This document shows positions 54,805-64,000 of a stretch of DNA of 64,000 nt, one piece after another. Source of the DNA: Periplaneta americana (taxonomy: Eukaryota; Arthropoda; Insecta; Blattodea; Blattidae); the NCBI RefSeq assembly GCF_040183065.1, contig NW_027185566.1, positions 682,001-746,000 on the forward strand. The letters are read 5' to 3'. The notes under the pieces were generated by a model, which ran no database searches, was not told the origin of the DNA, and was given only the letters and a program-made list of their open reading frames with translations. The position numbers and the translations under genes are program-made. Within the stretch, counting starts at the first letter, position 1. Each line of letters opens with the position of its first letter.

Positions 54805-57543
54805 ATGGAAATCCTATCCGTTTTACAAGAAAGGCTCAAAGAAGAACAATGGACTCGTGCAAGTGTTATAGACCAAGCTGGTATTAACGCACTGGATACC
54901 TTAATTGATGATCTTGTCGAAGCAAATATTCAGCAACAAGCAACCGAAATTTGTATAGAATATTTAAAAACGTCTCCTAAAAGTGTGATTGCACTTTATA
55001 TAGTAGGGTTCTGTGCCTTTCATATGGAAGACAAAGAAAACACAGTTTATTTGCAACAACTGATTGAAGTACTGAGAGACAATAAAAAAAACTCCATTGC
55101 AGAATATGTAGCACAAAAAATACTCAAATATGATCCGAACAATCTTTATGCATTGCAGTCCTTATTACAGATTTATACAGAAACAAAAAATGACAAAGAA
55201 AAAATCGCTATTCTTTTGCAACTTTTGCGTGTAGATGTTAAAAATGGGCAAATCCCACAAAAAATAGCAGAACATTACGAACAGTTCCCAGATAAATCTC
55301 AAAAAGACTCTAATGTTTCTTTACCTACCAAATACTATCAGTTAGCCTTGCGTAGATATACTAAGAGCCAAAACACCATTAAGATTGAAGAGATTTGGAA
55401 AAAACTTTCTCAAAATCCAGATAATGTCAACTATTTTCTTAATATTGCCATGATGGTTTCTGAATATAATACAGAACTGGCTGTCAACTTGCTTTTTAGC
55501 CTAGTAGATGTACTAGAAGCACATAAAATGTACGATGAAGGAATCTCTATCCTAAAAAGGCTCTTGATTTTAGATCCCGAAAGTACAAAAATTCGCGTTA
55601 AATTTGCAGAGCTCTACAAAAAGAAACATGATGGTTCTTTGCAGTTAGAAATATCTATGATCAATTCTGGATTGGAAAATCCAAAAGTTAAAGTGGACAA
55701 TGCAATTAAAAAATTTGAAAAAGAAATTCAGTTTATACAGAAAGGTTACGTATTTCACCAAGTTTGGGGTGTGGGTACAGTTATTGAAATCACAGAAGAA
55801 TCTTTTATCATCAATTTTGATGGACATCCAAAACATAGAATGTCTTACAATATGGCACTAAGCTCTCTTATCCCTTTGCCTGATAATCATATTTGGGTAA
55901 TCAAGAACTTTGCAAAAAAGCCTAACCCTGATACTCAAATGGAAGAGATTATTCTTACCGTTTTAAAAAGTTTTCCAAGTAAAAATCTCTCCATTGACGA
56001 TCTGAAAACAGAATTGGTTCCAGATATTATCCCTACTGCCAAATGGAATGCTTGGTGGAACAAGGCTAAAAACATTCTTAAAGAACATTCTTCTATTGGA
56101 ACCGTTAAAGAAGGTCGTCCTAAGTATTATATTAGAACTATCAGTATCCCTTTTGATGAAGAAATGATCGAAAAATTTCAGAACTCTCGCCGATTTGACG
56201 AAAAATTAAAACTCATCGAGCAGTTTATTAAAGAAGTACATTCTCTGGATGATTATGCGGATCAGTTTAAAGAAATGGTTTCATATTTTGAGAATGTAGT
56301 TCACTCTTCTTCTCGTTATGATTTTAACGATAAAATTCTTTCTTTACTCCTTTTACAAAAACTCATAAAAACTACACCTTGGGCAGTAGAAAATCATGTT
56401 CTTCCTGTAGAAGATTTGATGAAAAATGATAAAGGACTAGAAGGATTTCTAACTTCTTCTTTTAAGGTGGAGTACAAAAGAGAATTGACTTTTCTAATTA
56501 TTCAATATCATGAAAGAGCCCATGGACTTTTAAGGGATGTTTTATATAGTGACAATACACAGGTGGCTGAGTTCATTATGGAGCAGTTGGAAAAATCCCT
56601 CTCCAAAGAGCAAATGAAAGATATCATTTCTCAAGGAATTGACGAACTTTTCAGAGAAAACCCCATTATGACTTTTTGGTTTTTAAACTATGCATTGCAG
56701 CATGAAAGGTACAAAGAGTTGGGAATTTCACAAGAAGATTTATACTCCGATGTCCTTTATCGTCTAAATACTGTAGGAAAATTACAAGAACAAAAAAATA
56801 TGAAATGGTTTAAAAATGCCCCTAACTCGACCGAGACAAAAAAAATTATTTCTTTAGCCAATGATACTTTGTTTAAATATTCCGACTTTACAAGCTTTAT
56901 TACCCAACATTCTTCCAAAAAATATATTTCTTCTATTTATGAACTGATTAAAGTTTCCACCGCCCTTAATTCTAAAAATAAAGCGGAACTTCTCAAAACT
57001 CTTTCTGAAAAACTCCCTCAAACCACTATAGAGGACATCACTTCTACTTCTGAAGTGAACTATCTCTCCTCTGATGTGATTTGGACTTCTAACGAGGGCT
57101 TAGACAAACAGAAAAAACGCCTGCTGGAACTGGAACAAGAAAGACAAGCCAATTTAGTGGAACTGGAATCTGCTAGAGAGAAGGGAGACTTAAGAGAGAA
57201 TGCCGAGTATCAGGCTGCTAGAGAAAAAGATACTAATTTGACTAATGCTATTTCTGAATTAGGAGAGCAACTTAAAAAAGCTAAAGTTATTGATACCAGT
57301 AGTATTTCTGGAGATGAGGTTATCCCTGGTACAACGGTATCTATTAACCGAGATGGTAAAAAAGAAACCTATACTATTTTAGGATTTTGGGATACCGATG
57401 AGTCCAAAAAAATTATCGCTTACAATTCTCCATTAGCACACGCTCTAATGCAGATGAAAAAAGGTGATAAAACCCAAGCAGAGATTGGTGGAGACAAAGT
57501 TGCTATAGAAATTTTAGACATTCAAATCTATCAAGCAAAGTAG
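54805..57543 (+). CDS. greA: GreA with long helical-repeat extension
   Basis: Transcript-cleavage factor that rescues arrested RNA polymerase. It has 912 residues, against about 158 for ordinary GreA. The C-terminal part (about 760-912) is a full GreA: the coiled coil carries the catalytic acidic tip D795 and E798 in G-D-L-R-E-N-A-E-Y, then the FKBP-like domain. Residues 1-290 look like TPR repeats, 310-350 resembles a small beta domain (G-V-G-T-V-I-E-I), and the middle is helical. The same layout is known from Borrelia and other spirochaetes. GGAGG precedes the ATG. Confidence 0.92.
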   Translation: MEILSVLQERLKEEQWTRASVIDQAGINALDTLIDDLVEANIQQQATEICIEYLKTSPKSVIALYIVGFCAFHMEDKENTVYLQQLIEVLRDNKKNSIAEYVAQKILKYDPNNLYALQSLLQIYTETKNDKEKIAILLQLLRVDVKNGQIPQKIAEHYEQFPDKSQKDSNVSLPTKYYQLALRRYTKSQNTIKIEEIWKKLSQNPDNVNYFLNIAMMVSEYNTELAVNLLFSLVDVLEAHKMYDEGISILKRLLILDPESTKIRVKFAELYKKKHDGSLQLEISMINSGLENPKVKVDNAIKKFEKEIQFIQKGYVFHQVWGVGTVIEITEESFIINFDGHPKHRMSYNMALSSLIPLPDNHIWVIKNFAKKPNPDTQMEEIILTVLKSFPSKNLSIDDLKTELVPDIIPTAKWNAWWNKAKNILKEHSSIGTVKEGRPKYYIRTISIPFDEEMIEKFQNSRRFDEKLKLIEQFIKEVHSLDDYADQFKEMVSYFENVVHSSSRYDFNDKILSLLLLQKLIKTTPWAVENHVLPVEDLMKNDKGLEGFLTSSFKVEYKRELTFLIIQYHERAHGLLRDVLYSDNTQVAEFIMEQLEKSLSKEQMKDIISQGIDELFRENPIMTFWFLNYALQHERYKELGISQEDLYSDVLYRLNTVGKLQEQKNMKWFKNAPNSTETKKIISLANDTLFKYSDFTSFITQHSSKKYISSIYELIKVSTALNSKNKAELLKTLSEKLPQTTIEDITSTSEVNYLSSDVIWTSNEGLDKQKKRLLELEQERQANLVELESAREKGDLRENAEYQAAREKDTNLTNAISELGEQLKKAKVIDTSSISGDEVIPGTTVSINRDGKKETYTILGFWDTDESKKIIAYNSPLAHALMQMKKGDKTQAEIGGDKVAIEILDIQIYQAK

Positions 57544-57571
57544 AACAAAAATTATTCAAAACAGAAAAAAC

Positions 57572-57602
57572 GAGCGGTGGGTCTTGGAGAACACCACCGC
57601 TT
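57572..57602 (+). terminator. Hairpin after greA
   Basis: A 9-base GC-rich stem (57572-57580 with 57594-57602) with a 13-base loop starts 28 bases after the greA stop. No T run follows directly. Confidence 0.55.
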
Positions 57603-57620
57603 GCCTTGTGTTAGCGGATG

Positions 57621-57685
57621 AAAAAAAACAGCTTTTTGATTCTAGTACTTGGAAAAGTACTAGATCCAAACTTTACTAAGAGCTG
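57621..57685 (-). terminator. Nested hairpin with T run, possible small RNA end
   Basis: An outer 8-base stem (57629-57636 with 57678-57685, one G-T pair) encloses a perfect 10-base hairpin (57641-57650 with 57655-57664) with a GGAA/TTCC loop. Read on the minus strand it is followed by eight T (57621-57628), the form of a Rho-independent terminator. It lies beyond the obg terminator, so it may end a separate short RNA or back up that signal. Confidence 0.5.
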
Positions 57686-57689
57686 AAAA

Positions 57690-57734
57690 AAAAACAAAAG
57701 AGGCGGGGGATCATATGGGGCAAAATCCCCTGCC
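57690..57734 (-). terminator. Terminator of obg
   Basis: On the minus strand a 9-base GC-rich stem with one mismatch (57726-57734 with 57702-57710) is followed by a T-rich tail (TCTTTTGTTTT). It lies about 55 bases after the obg stop. Confidence 0.6.
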
Positions 57735-57789
57735 CTTCTGATGTAGTCTTCTACACTTTATATTAAACAACTGTTATGTTCCAAAATGT

Positions 57790-58973
57790 TCACTTTTTTT
57801 TATTTTTTTTCTCAGGAATCACATCTCCAGAACCAGTTTCCCAGTAGATTTGGATTTCATCTCCAATCTCTTCTTCCATTTCTTCTAATTTTTCATCAAT
57901 GGGTTCTGCCCAACCTTTTTCTAATAGATTTTCTTGAGGATTTTTAATAATAGGATCTTTGTATTCCCCTTGCTCTACCAGTAAAAAAGTTTTTTCTAAA
58001 AGAGGCTGAAGCCCCATTTTTTTCAATGTTGAAATGAGAAAAACTTGTTCGGTACTTAACTTTGTTTTATTCAGAAATTCTTCTTTGATTCTCTCTAAAT
58101 CTTCCTCTAAAAATCCGTCTATTTTGTTGAGAGCTACCAAAAAAGGACGCTCTAAGAGTTTTTCATTGTAGGCTTTTAGTTCTTGTTGTAAAATATGGTA
58201 AGTTTCACTAGGGTCCTCAGTGAACAAATCAATGACAAAAATATAAATTTTACTTCGTTCAATATGCTTTAAAAACCTCAGCCCTCGCCCTTTACCTTCG
58301 GCAGAACCCTCAATAATCAATAATTCCTGGAATATCTGCCATAATAAAGCTTTGCCATTCATTCATTTTTACAGCACCTAAGTAAGGTCTGAGTGTAGAA
58401 AAGCATAGGCAGCTACTTGAGAAGAACTATTGGAAACTGCCGTAATGAGCGTGGATTTACCCGCATTAGGAAACCCTACTAAACCCACATCTGCCAAAAT
58501 TTTCAATTCCATACGAACTCGTTTGACTTGACCTTCCGTTCCTTTTTCTGCAATTTCTGGAGCTTTATTGGTGGATGTCCTAAAATGGATATTTCCCCTC
58601 CCTCCTTTACCCCCTTGAGCTAAACAGACCACATCTTCTTCATTTTTTACATCCGCTAGGATTTGTCCTGTTATTTCTTCGTAAACCACAGTTCCCAAAG
58701 GAACATATAAAAAAGATCTTCCCTTTTTTCCCGTACAGACCTTTTCCGGAACCATTAACACCTTTTTTAGCTTTGTAATAAAAACTCTCTTTAAACCGAG
58801 CTAGGGTTTGTACACTGCGATCTCCTTGAATGTAGATGCTCCCCCCATCCCCTCCGTCACCACCGCTAGGTCCACCAAAAGGTACATAATTTTTCTCGTC
58901 TGAAAGCAATACAACCATGTCCACCGCGTCCTGCTTCCAATTGTATTCTAACTTCATCTATAAAATGGTCCAT
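57790..58973 (-). pseudogene. obg: GTPase Obg (CgtA), frame broken
   Basis: Essential 50S-assembly and stress GTPase. The parts are in order: M-D-H-F-I-D-E at 58973, the glycine-rich Obg domain (F-G-G-P-S-G-G-D-G-G-D-G-G), the G1 motif G-F-P-N-A-G-K-S-T, A-D-I-P-G-I, N-K-I-D, and a short acidic C-terminus. Four small length changes interrupt the frame, near 58892, 58721-58732, 58396-58402 and at a 7-base tandem duplication (CAATAAT twice, 58311-58324). The first three are in short single-base runs. Total span fits about 394 residues, and the pieces show no other decay. Since obg is essential, sequence error or a very recent change is likely. Confidence 0.88.
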
Positions 58974-59075
58974 ATAAATATCCTTGATTAATCTTCCTAA
59001 AATATACTCAGAGAAAGCTTAAAAATTTTCCAGCTTAGAATATCTTTTTACCCTGACTGAGTTTAAAATAACTTT

Positions 59076-60451
59076 TCAGGGTTCCATCTTGCAATAGTTG
59101 CCAAAACCTAAAGCTTGTTGATGATAGGTGATCAGTTTAAAACCAGACTGCCCTGTTATATTGATAATTTGTGGTTCTGCTAAAACAAATTTTTCTATTT
59201 CTTGTAGATTTAAGTCTAAAATAAGAGGAGGCTGAAATAAATTCCATAGGCTCGTTGCAGATTCTACAGCGGGTTCTATCCAGTCTTTTTTGAGGGTTCC
59301 AATACGGCACCCTACATAAACAGGATGTAACAGAGCAATCAGTTCCTTTAAATCTTGTTTATTCCAGACTTTTTGATAATATAAAAAATGTCCCAAAGCA
59401 AAAATATGGTCTATTTTCAGGTTTAAATTCATTTCCTTAAGGTAATCTTGGGTCGTTTTTTTGGGATATCCCAGTAATTTTGGTATCGAAGTTTGGTTTC
59501 TCGGCTTTGTACAACAATAGGCTGAATCAACCTAAATTTGGCAATAAAAAACGCCTCTCCTTGAAAATTTTGATGATAAGGAAAAATTCTTCTTGTCCGT
59601 AGTGCCACCTCCTCCTGAAAAGTCTGACCATTATAGGTCATCACCCCTTTTTCTCCTCCATCCCAAATAGAGGAAAAATCTACCAACTCCAAAAAACCTG
59701 AATATTCTGTTAAAAGGCTGTGAATAACTTCTTCGTTTTCTTCCACTGAAAGAGTACATGTAGAATAAACAAGTTCTCCTCCCACTTTAAGTGTAGGAAG
59801 AAGATTTTTAACGATCTGTTTTTGTAAATGAGAACATTTTTTTACCAATTTTGGACTCCACTCTGCCCGACTTTCTTCACTTTTATAAAACATCCCTTCA
59901 CCAGAACAAGGGGCATCTACGAGTATTTATCAAAATACTGGGTGAGTGTAGTCAGTTGACTGGTATCTTGACTACAAATCAAAACATTTTCCGCACCCCA
60001 ACGAGCAATATTCTCAATTAATCGTCCTACTCTAGTTTTGTTAATTTCATTAGCAATAAGCCTACCTGTTTTGCCCAAAAAGCTCAAAATATGTGTTGAT
60101 TTACTTCCAGGAGATGCACAAGCATCTAAAACAATATCCTCTGGAGAAATATCTAAAATTAAAGTGGGTAACATAGAAGCCAAATCCTGAAAATAATAAG
60201 ATCCACTGAAAATTAACGGATTTTGGTGTAAAGATGTTTCTGATGGGTAGAAAAAATATCCTTCCCAATCAAATCCAAAGATTCCAAAGTAGGATCTGGT
60301 ATAGTTTGACTCAGTTCTTGGGAAGAAATCTTGGAGGAATTTAACCTAAATGCACTTTGTTTTTTGTTTTTTTAATAGAAGCAAAAATCTCTTCCGCCTT
60401 TTTAGGAAAAGTTTGTTGGATTTTTTTTTCAAATTCTACTGGTAATTGCAC
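59076..60451 (-). pseudogene. RsmF/RsmB-type rRNA m5C methyltransferase, frame broken
   Basis: NOL1/NOP2/Sun-family enzyme methylating cytosine in 16S rRNA. It likely starts at GTG 60451. Motifs are in order: W-E-G-Y-F-F-Y-P then Y-Y-F-Q-D-L-A-S-M-L-P, the SAM motif D-A-C-A-S-P-G-S-K-S-T, D-A-P-C-S-G-E-G-M-F with one conserved Cys, and the catalytic S-T-C-T-L. The C-terminal extension, ending near L-G-F-G-N-Y, suits RsmF rather than RsmB. Four frame changes occur, near 60360, 60275, 59925 and in a run of seven T at 59456-59462. The span suits about 458 residues, normal length. Confidence 0.8.
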
Positions 60452-60591
60452 GCTTGCCGCCTCTGAACCTAAAAGATAACAAAAAAATAAAATTTTCCCA
60501 AATTAGTAGAAAAATCACCCTTTCTGCGATAAAATTATTGGTAACCCGCAAAGAATTCGCTACCTTTTAAAAGTGTATAAGGAGGAATAAT

Positions 60592-62068
60592 ATGTCCAAA
60601 AAGAAAAATGGATTTCCAACGCCGTATACAATTCTGTTTTTATTAACAGTTCTTATGGCGTTGTTAACATACGTTGTACCTACAGGTAAGTATGATTATC
60701 AAACACAAACATCACATCAAATTATCAAAGCAGAAGATGTGGCATCTTACAGTGGAGATGAAAGAATTCTGCCTATACCAGGAACTTATAAACAACTTCC
60801 TTCTCACCCTTTAGGGATCAAGGATGTTTTATTTGCTCCTATTGAGGGTATTGCCAACGGTATAGATATTATTACCTTTATTTTGTGTATTGGTGCATTT
60901 ATTACCATCACTATGAAAACTGGAGCTATTGATGCTTCTTTTCAAGGGTTATTAAAAAGTACGAGGGTCGTGAAAAATTTATGATTCCATTACTCGTTTT
61001 TCTGTTCAGTTTAGGAGGAACCGCCTTTGGTATGGCGGAAGAAACGGTTGCTTTTTACCCATTATTAATACCTATTATGTTACGAGCTGGTTTTGATTCC
61101 TTTGTTGGAATTGCTGTCATTTTAGTAGGATCCGTTATGGGGCTCTTTGGTGCATTTATTAACCCATTTTCTGTGGGAATCGCTTCAGGGTTCGCAGGTA
61201 CTTCTATTGGTGATGGAATCTTTTTAAGAGTATTGATGTTTATTACTGCCAATATTGTGGCTTCTTGGTTTATTTTACGCTATGCCACAAAAATTCAAAA
61301 AGATCCTAAGGCTTCTTTAACTTACGAAAACAAAGAAGAAATCGAAAGAAAATACCTTGGTTCTTCTGCTGAAGAAGCTGTTTTTCCAGAATTTACTCCA
61401 AGAAGAAAAGTGATTATGATGATTTTCGTTCTTACCTTCCTGACTTTAATTTGGGGTGTATTACCTTGGGATAAATTTGGCTTCCAAGCTTACAATTAGG
61501 GTGGTGGTTTGGAGAACTCGCCGTACTTTTTCTGGTAGCTGCCGTAATTATTGGTATAGTAGGAGGACTGAACGAAAAAGAAATTATTGGTGGAATCACT
61601 CAAGGTGCCAGTGATTTTATTTCTGTTGGACTGGTTATTGGGGTCGCTCGTGGTGTAACTATTGTTATGGATAAAGGAATGTTAAAAGATACTATTTTAC
61701 ATTTTGCAGAAAACAGCATTTCTTCCCATATGGCTCCTGCCGTATTGGCTCTTGTTGTTTTTGCCGTTTTTATTCCATTAGCATTTTTTATTACATCATC
61801 TTCTGGATTGGCTACAGTCACTATGCCTATTATGACACCAGTAGCCCACTTAGCAGGTTTAGACCCTAGTTTTGTTGTTACTATTTATGTCTTTTCTATG
61901 GGGCTTTTGAGTATGATTAACCCAACAGATGCTATTTTAAATGCAGCGGTCACTATGTCTGGCTCCACTTACAAAAAATGGTTCCAATTTGTACTACCAC
62001 TGTTTTTAACGATGTTAGGAATAGCAATTTGTTATATTATTTTAGGAAGTTTTATTTACAGAGCTTAA
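60592..62068 (+). pseudogene. YfcC-type carrier (DcuC/AbgT-like), frame broken
   Basis: Inner-membrane carrier of the C4-dicarboxylate/arginine-ornithine YfcC group. The opening P-T-P-Y-T-I-L-F near residue 9 and V-P-T-G-K-Y-D-Y are typical. About 12 helices are spread over three frames. Two breaks occur: near 60965-60970, at a GGG run where one more G would fit (then G-R-E-K-F-M-I-P), and near 61485-61492 at a CC pair. The total span corresponds to about 492 residues, normal for the family. AAGGAGG precedes the ATG. The 3' end overlaps mgtE by four bases. Confidence 0.83.
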
Positions 62069-63375
62069 AAAAGAATAAGTTTGGCGATGCCAAAATACAT
62101 TAAAAGTCCTATAATATCTACGGAACTGGCTAGAACCGGCGATGACATAATCGCCGGATCTATTTTTAGTTTTACTGCTAACAGAGGAACAAAAGCTCCA
62201 ATAAGGCAGACACAATCAGCTGTGCTCCTAATGCCAAAGTAACAGTTAGAATCACTAGGTGAAATGGGACATTGGATACAACATGCGGAAAAAGTATCAT
62301 CTTAATAACTAGAATACTACAACAGAAGAGAGAAATAATAAAAGCCACAGCAAACTCTCTTTTTAACACTGTTACAATATCTCCAAAACTCACCTCTTTT
62401 AGGGCAATGGCTCGGGTTATTAGTGATGCTGATTGAGACCCAATGTTCCCCCCAGCAGCGGCGATCATAGGGATAAAAGTAGCCAAAATAAAAATAGACT
62501 GGAGTAAATGTTCCGCTCCTCCAACTACAGCCCTGTAACAATTTCCATAAAAATAGGAATAATAGTCCAAGTGAATCTTCTTTTTACTTGAAGCAAGATA
62601 GGTTGTTTCAAGTAAGTTTCTTCAGAAGATCCTTCTTTTGTAGAAACCCCAGCAAAACGATACATATCTTCTGTTCCTTGTTGAATAATCAAATCCATGG
62701 CATCATCATAAGTGATGATCCCTATCATTTTTTTTTCTTCATCTAAAACAGGAAGCGAGACAATATCATACTTCTGAATCGCTTCCACCGCATCTTCTTT
62801 AGGTTGATTAGCTCTAATAAACATGGGGTCTGGAGACATAATATCTTTGATCATCTCTTGGGGATCGGTTAAAAATAATCTGTTCTAAGGAGACGATCCC
62901 CACTAAATGGGAATCTTCATTCAAAACATAAATCATATGAACATCCTCCACATAAGAAGATTGTGTTCTTATCTGATCTAAAGTCTGTTGGATAGTCCAA
63001 TTTTCTAAAGTAGTTGCTCCTTGCGTAGCAATCGCTCCTGCTGAATCTTCATCATAAGATAAAAGTGTAGTAGCAATATCTCTTTCTTGTTGAGAGATAT
63101 CTTTAAGTACTAATTCTCTAATCTCTGGATCCATTTCTCGTAAAAGTGTAGTTCTATCGTCCGCTGGAAGGTTTTCAAAATAATATCGAACTTCAAAGTC
63201 TTTGAGTAATGGAATAATATCTAATTGGAATTCAGGTGAAAAATACTGAAAAATCCCAACCTGCGTCTTTTGGTCCGCCACCCTTAATATATTCACAATA
63301 TCTTGAGTATTATACTCTTTGAGAGCTAAAACGAGATCGGCTGGATAATAGTTATTTTAATAAGTGTTTGAGCAT
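62065..63375 (-). pseudogene. mgtE: Magnesium transporter MgtE, frame broken
   Basis: Mg2+-gated channel. The N-domain (Y-P-A-D-L-V-L-A-L), two CBS domains (Y-V-L-N-E-D-S-H-L-V-G-I-V-S and L-P-V-L-D-E-E-K-K-M-I-G-I-I-T-Y-D-D), and the channel part (F-I-P-M-I-A-A-A-G-G-N-I-G-S-Q-S-A) are all present. Four frame changes lie near 63355, 62872 (a T run), 62540 (a GGG run) and 62195. The span fits about 437 residues, near the usual 450. The start is uncertain: ATG 63375 or an in-frame ATG at 63453. Confidence 0.85.
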
Positions 63376-63542
63376 TCTATATCGGGCAGAAGTATAAAGT
63401 CCTCCCATAACAAAAGCAAGTTTAGGAATGTTATTTGCATTAATTTTTTTCATAGATATCCAGCTTATTACTTATTCTTCTTGTTTTTCTAGAAAAAAAT
63501 AATAAATTTTCTGCTAAAGACATAGGAAGTCTAGGAGAAAAA

Positions 63543-64000
63543 GTGAATTTTTATAAAAGTTTGTCCTTCGTATTCTTATTTATTCCATTGTCTTCTGTTT
63601 TTGCAGAAACTTCCATCGATTTTTCTTATCAAGATTTAGAAAAAATGATCCTCAGCAGTCATCCTTCCGTAAGAAATAGCCAGTACAATCTAGATATTGC
63701 AGAAGACAAACGCAAACAAGCGGACTATGCCCGGTATCCTCGTTTAAATTTTCGTTTGGGGGGGTTCCCTATTGCTCCTTACCTCTATATGGACAAGCAT
63801 TACAGCTTAAGTGCAGATTGGTCTCAGTGGCAACCTACACTTCAGATGAGTTTGGGTATGGATATTCCCATTTATGATTTTGGTCGGACGAGTAATCTCC
63901 AAAAAGCGGCAGAATATAATCTCGCCGTAGAAGAAGCCAATTTGGATATCACAAAATCCAACATTTTATTTCAAGTTAAACAACTTTATTGGGGTATTTA
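63543..64000 (+). CDS. TolC-family outer-membrane protein (3' partial)
   Basis: Outer-membrane efflux channel. The start is GTG at 63543 with AGGAG six bases upstream. A signal peptide (hydrophobic F-V-F-L-F-I-P-L-S-S-V-F-A) ends near residue 22. Residues after it match the family: Y-Q-D-L-E-K-M-I-L-S-S-H-P-S near 29-42, A-R-Y-P-R-L-N-F near 66-73, and D-I-P-I-Y-D-F-G-R-T near 108-117, then the long helix L-Q-K-A-A-E-Y-N-L-A. The frame is open to the window edge (152 codons), unlike the broken genes to its left. A transporter partner is probably downstream. Confidence 0.85.
   Translation, partial: MNFYKSLSFVFLFIPLSSVFAETSIDFSYQDLEKMILSSHPSVRNSQYNLDIAEDKRKQADYARYPRLNFRLGGFPIAPYLYMDKHYSLSADWSQWQPTLQMSLGMDIPIYDFGRTSNLQKAAEYNLAVEEANLDITKSNILFQVKQLYWGI

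Noticed and set aside
59076-59432. The 118-codon frame as a separate gene overlapping the methyltransferase by ATGA
   Set aside because: Its frame continues upstream of the ATG with protein-like residues to a run of seven T, and the content matches the C-terminal part expected of RsmF-type enzymes, so it is better read as part of the same gene.
63376-63453. Separate 33-codon gene upstream of mgtE
   Set aside because: It is in frame with the likely mgtE start and has only a weak ribosome-binding site; it may be an mgtE extension but is too short to support alone.

Overview
The window is AT-rich chromosomal DNA from a spirochaete. The evidence is a 912-residue GreA with a long N-terminal extension of the kind known from Borrelia and relatives, a CheX phosphatase beside the motor-switch protein FliN, many lipoproteins with short lipoboxes, and small signal-peptide-bearing beta-barrel-like proteins. 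A Brevinema-like lineage fits the base composition and gene content best, but that is inference. No virus, insertion sequence or CRISPR array was seen.

Layout. 1-9.8 kb: an antiporter cut by the window edge, rpmB, cheX-fliN-rsfS, an M24 peptidase, an RNA methyltransferase, and a minus-strand run dnaX-ybaB-recR-lipoprotein-der. 9.9-17.4 kb: a CHAT-protease gene overlapping a small membrane-protein gene, an RnfA-like membrane protein, a delta-prime-like clamp-loader subunit, a 56-codon ORF coupled to rsmG, a short sigma factor, a sugar-nucleotide epimerase, a GAF-GGDEF protein and a DksA-type protein. 17.6-28.5 kb is accessory: an MFS exporter, a barrel/lipoprotein/barrel operon, about 1 kb of decayed DNA with cytosine-methyltransferase remnants, uraA, tRNA-Val, two orphan lipoproteins, a frameshifted amino-acid permease and an operon encoding an unrecognised duplicated repeat family. 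28.5-41.5 kb: hcp, an aldehyde dehydrogenase, pta, bioY, lrgAB, a TauE-type exporter, murJ, lspA, yebC-ruvC and prs. 41.5-57.5 kb: mnmG, glmS, a CtpA-type protease, a CBS protein, groEL, recX, pstSCAB-phoU, a TPR protein and greA. 57.8-63.4 kb: obg, an RsmF-like methyltransferase, a YfcC-type carrier and mgtE, each broken by several small frameshifts. A TolC-family gene then runs off the right edge.

How the genes fit together. Most are housekeeping genes for translation and ribosome maturation (rpmB, rsfS, der, rsmG, obg, mnmG), replication and repair (dnaX, holB-like, recR, ruvC, recX) and the envelope (murJ, lspA, glmS). Hcp, Pta, the dehydrogenase and the anaerobic-type carrier suggest a fermentative organism facing nitrosative stress. 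BioY with no biotin-synthesis genes in view, UraA and amino-acid permeases suggest reliance on scavenging.

The most interesting items are the CHAT protease plus membrane-protein pair, the four-repeat gene family at 26.6-28.4 kb, the frameshift cluster at the right end (essential obg included, so sequence error is a serious possibility), the methyltransferase fossil, and several unexplained structured intergenic elements.
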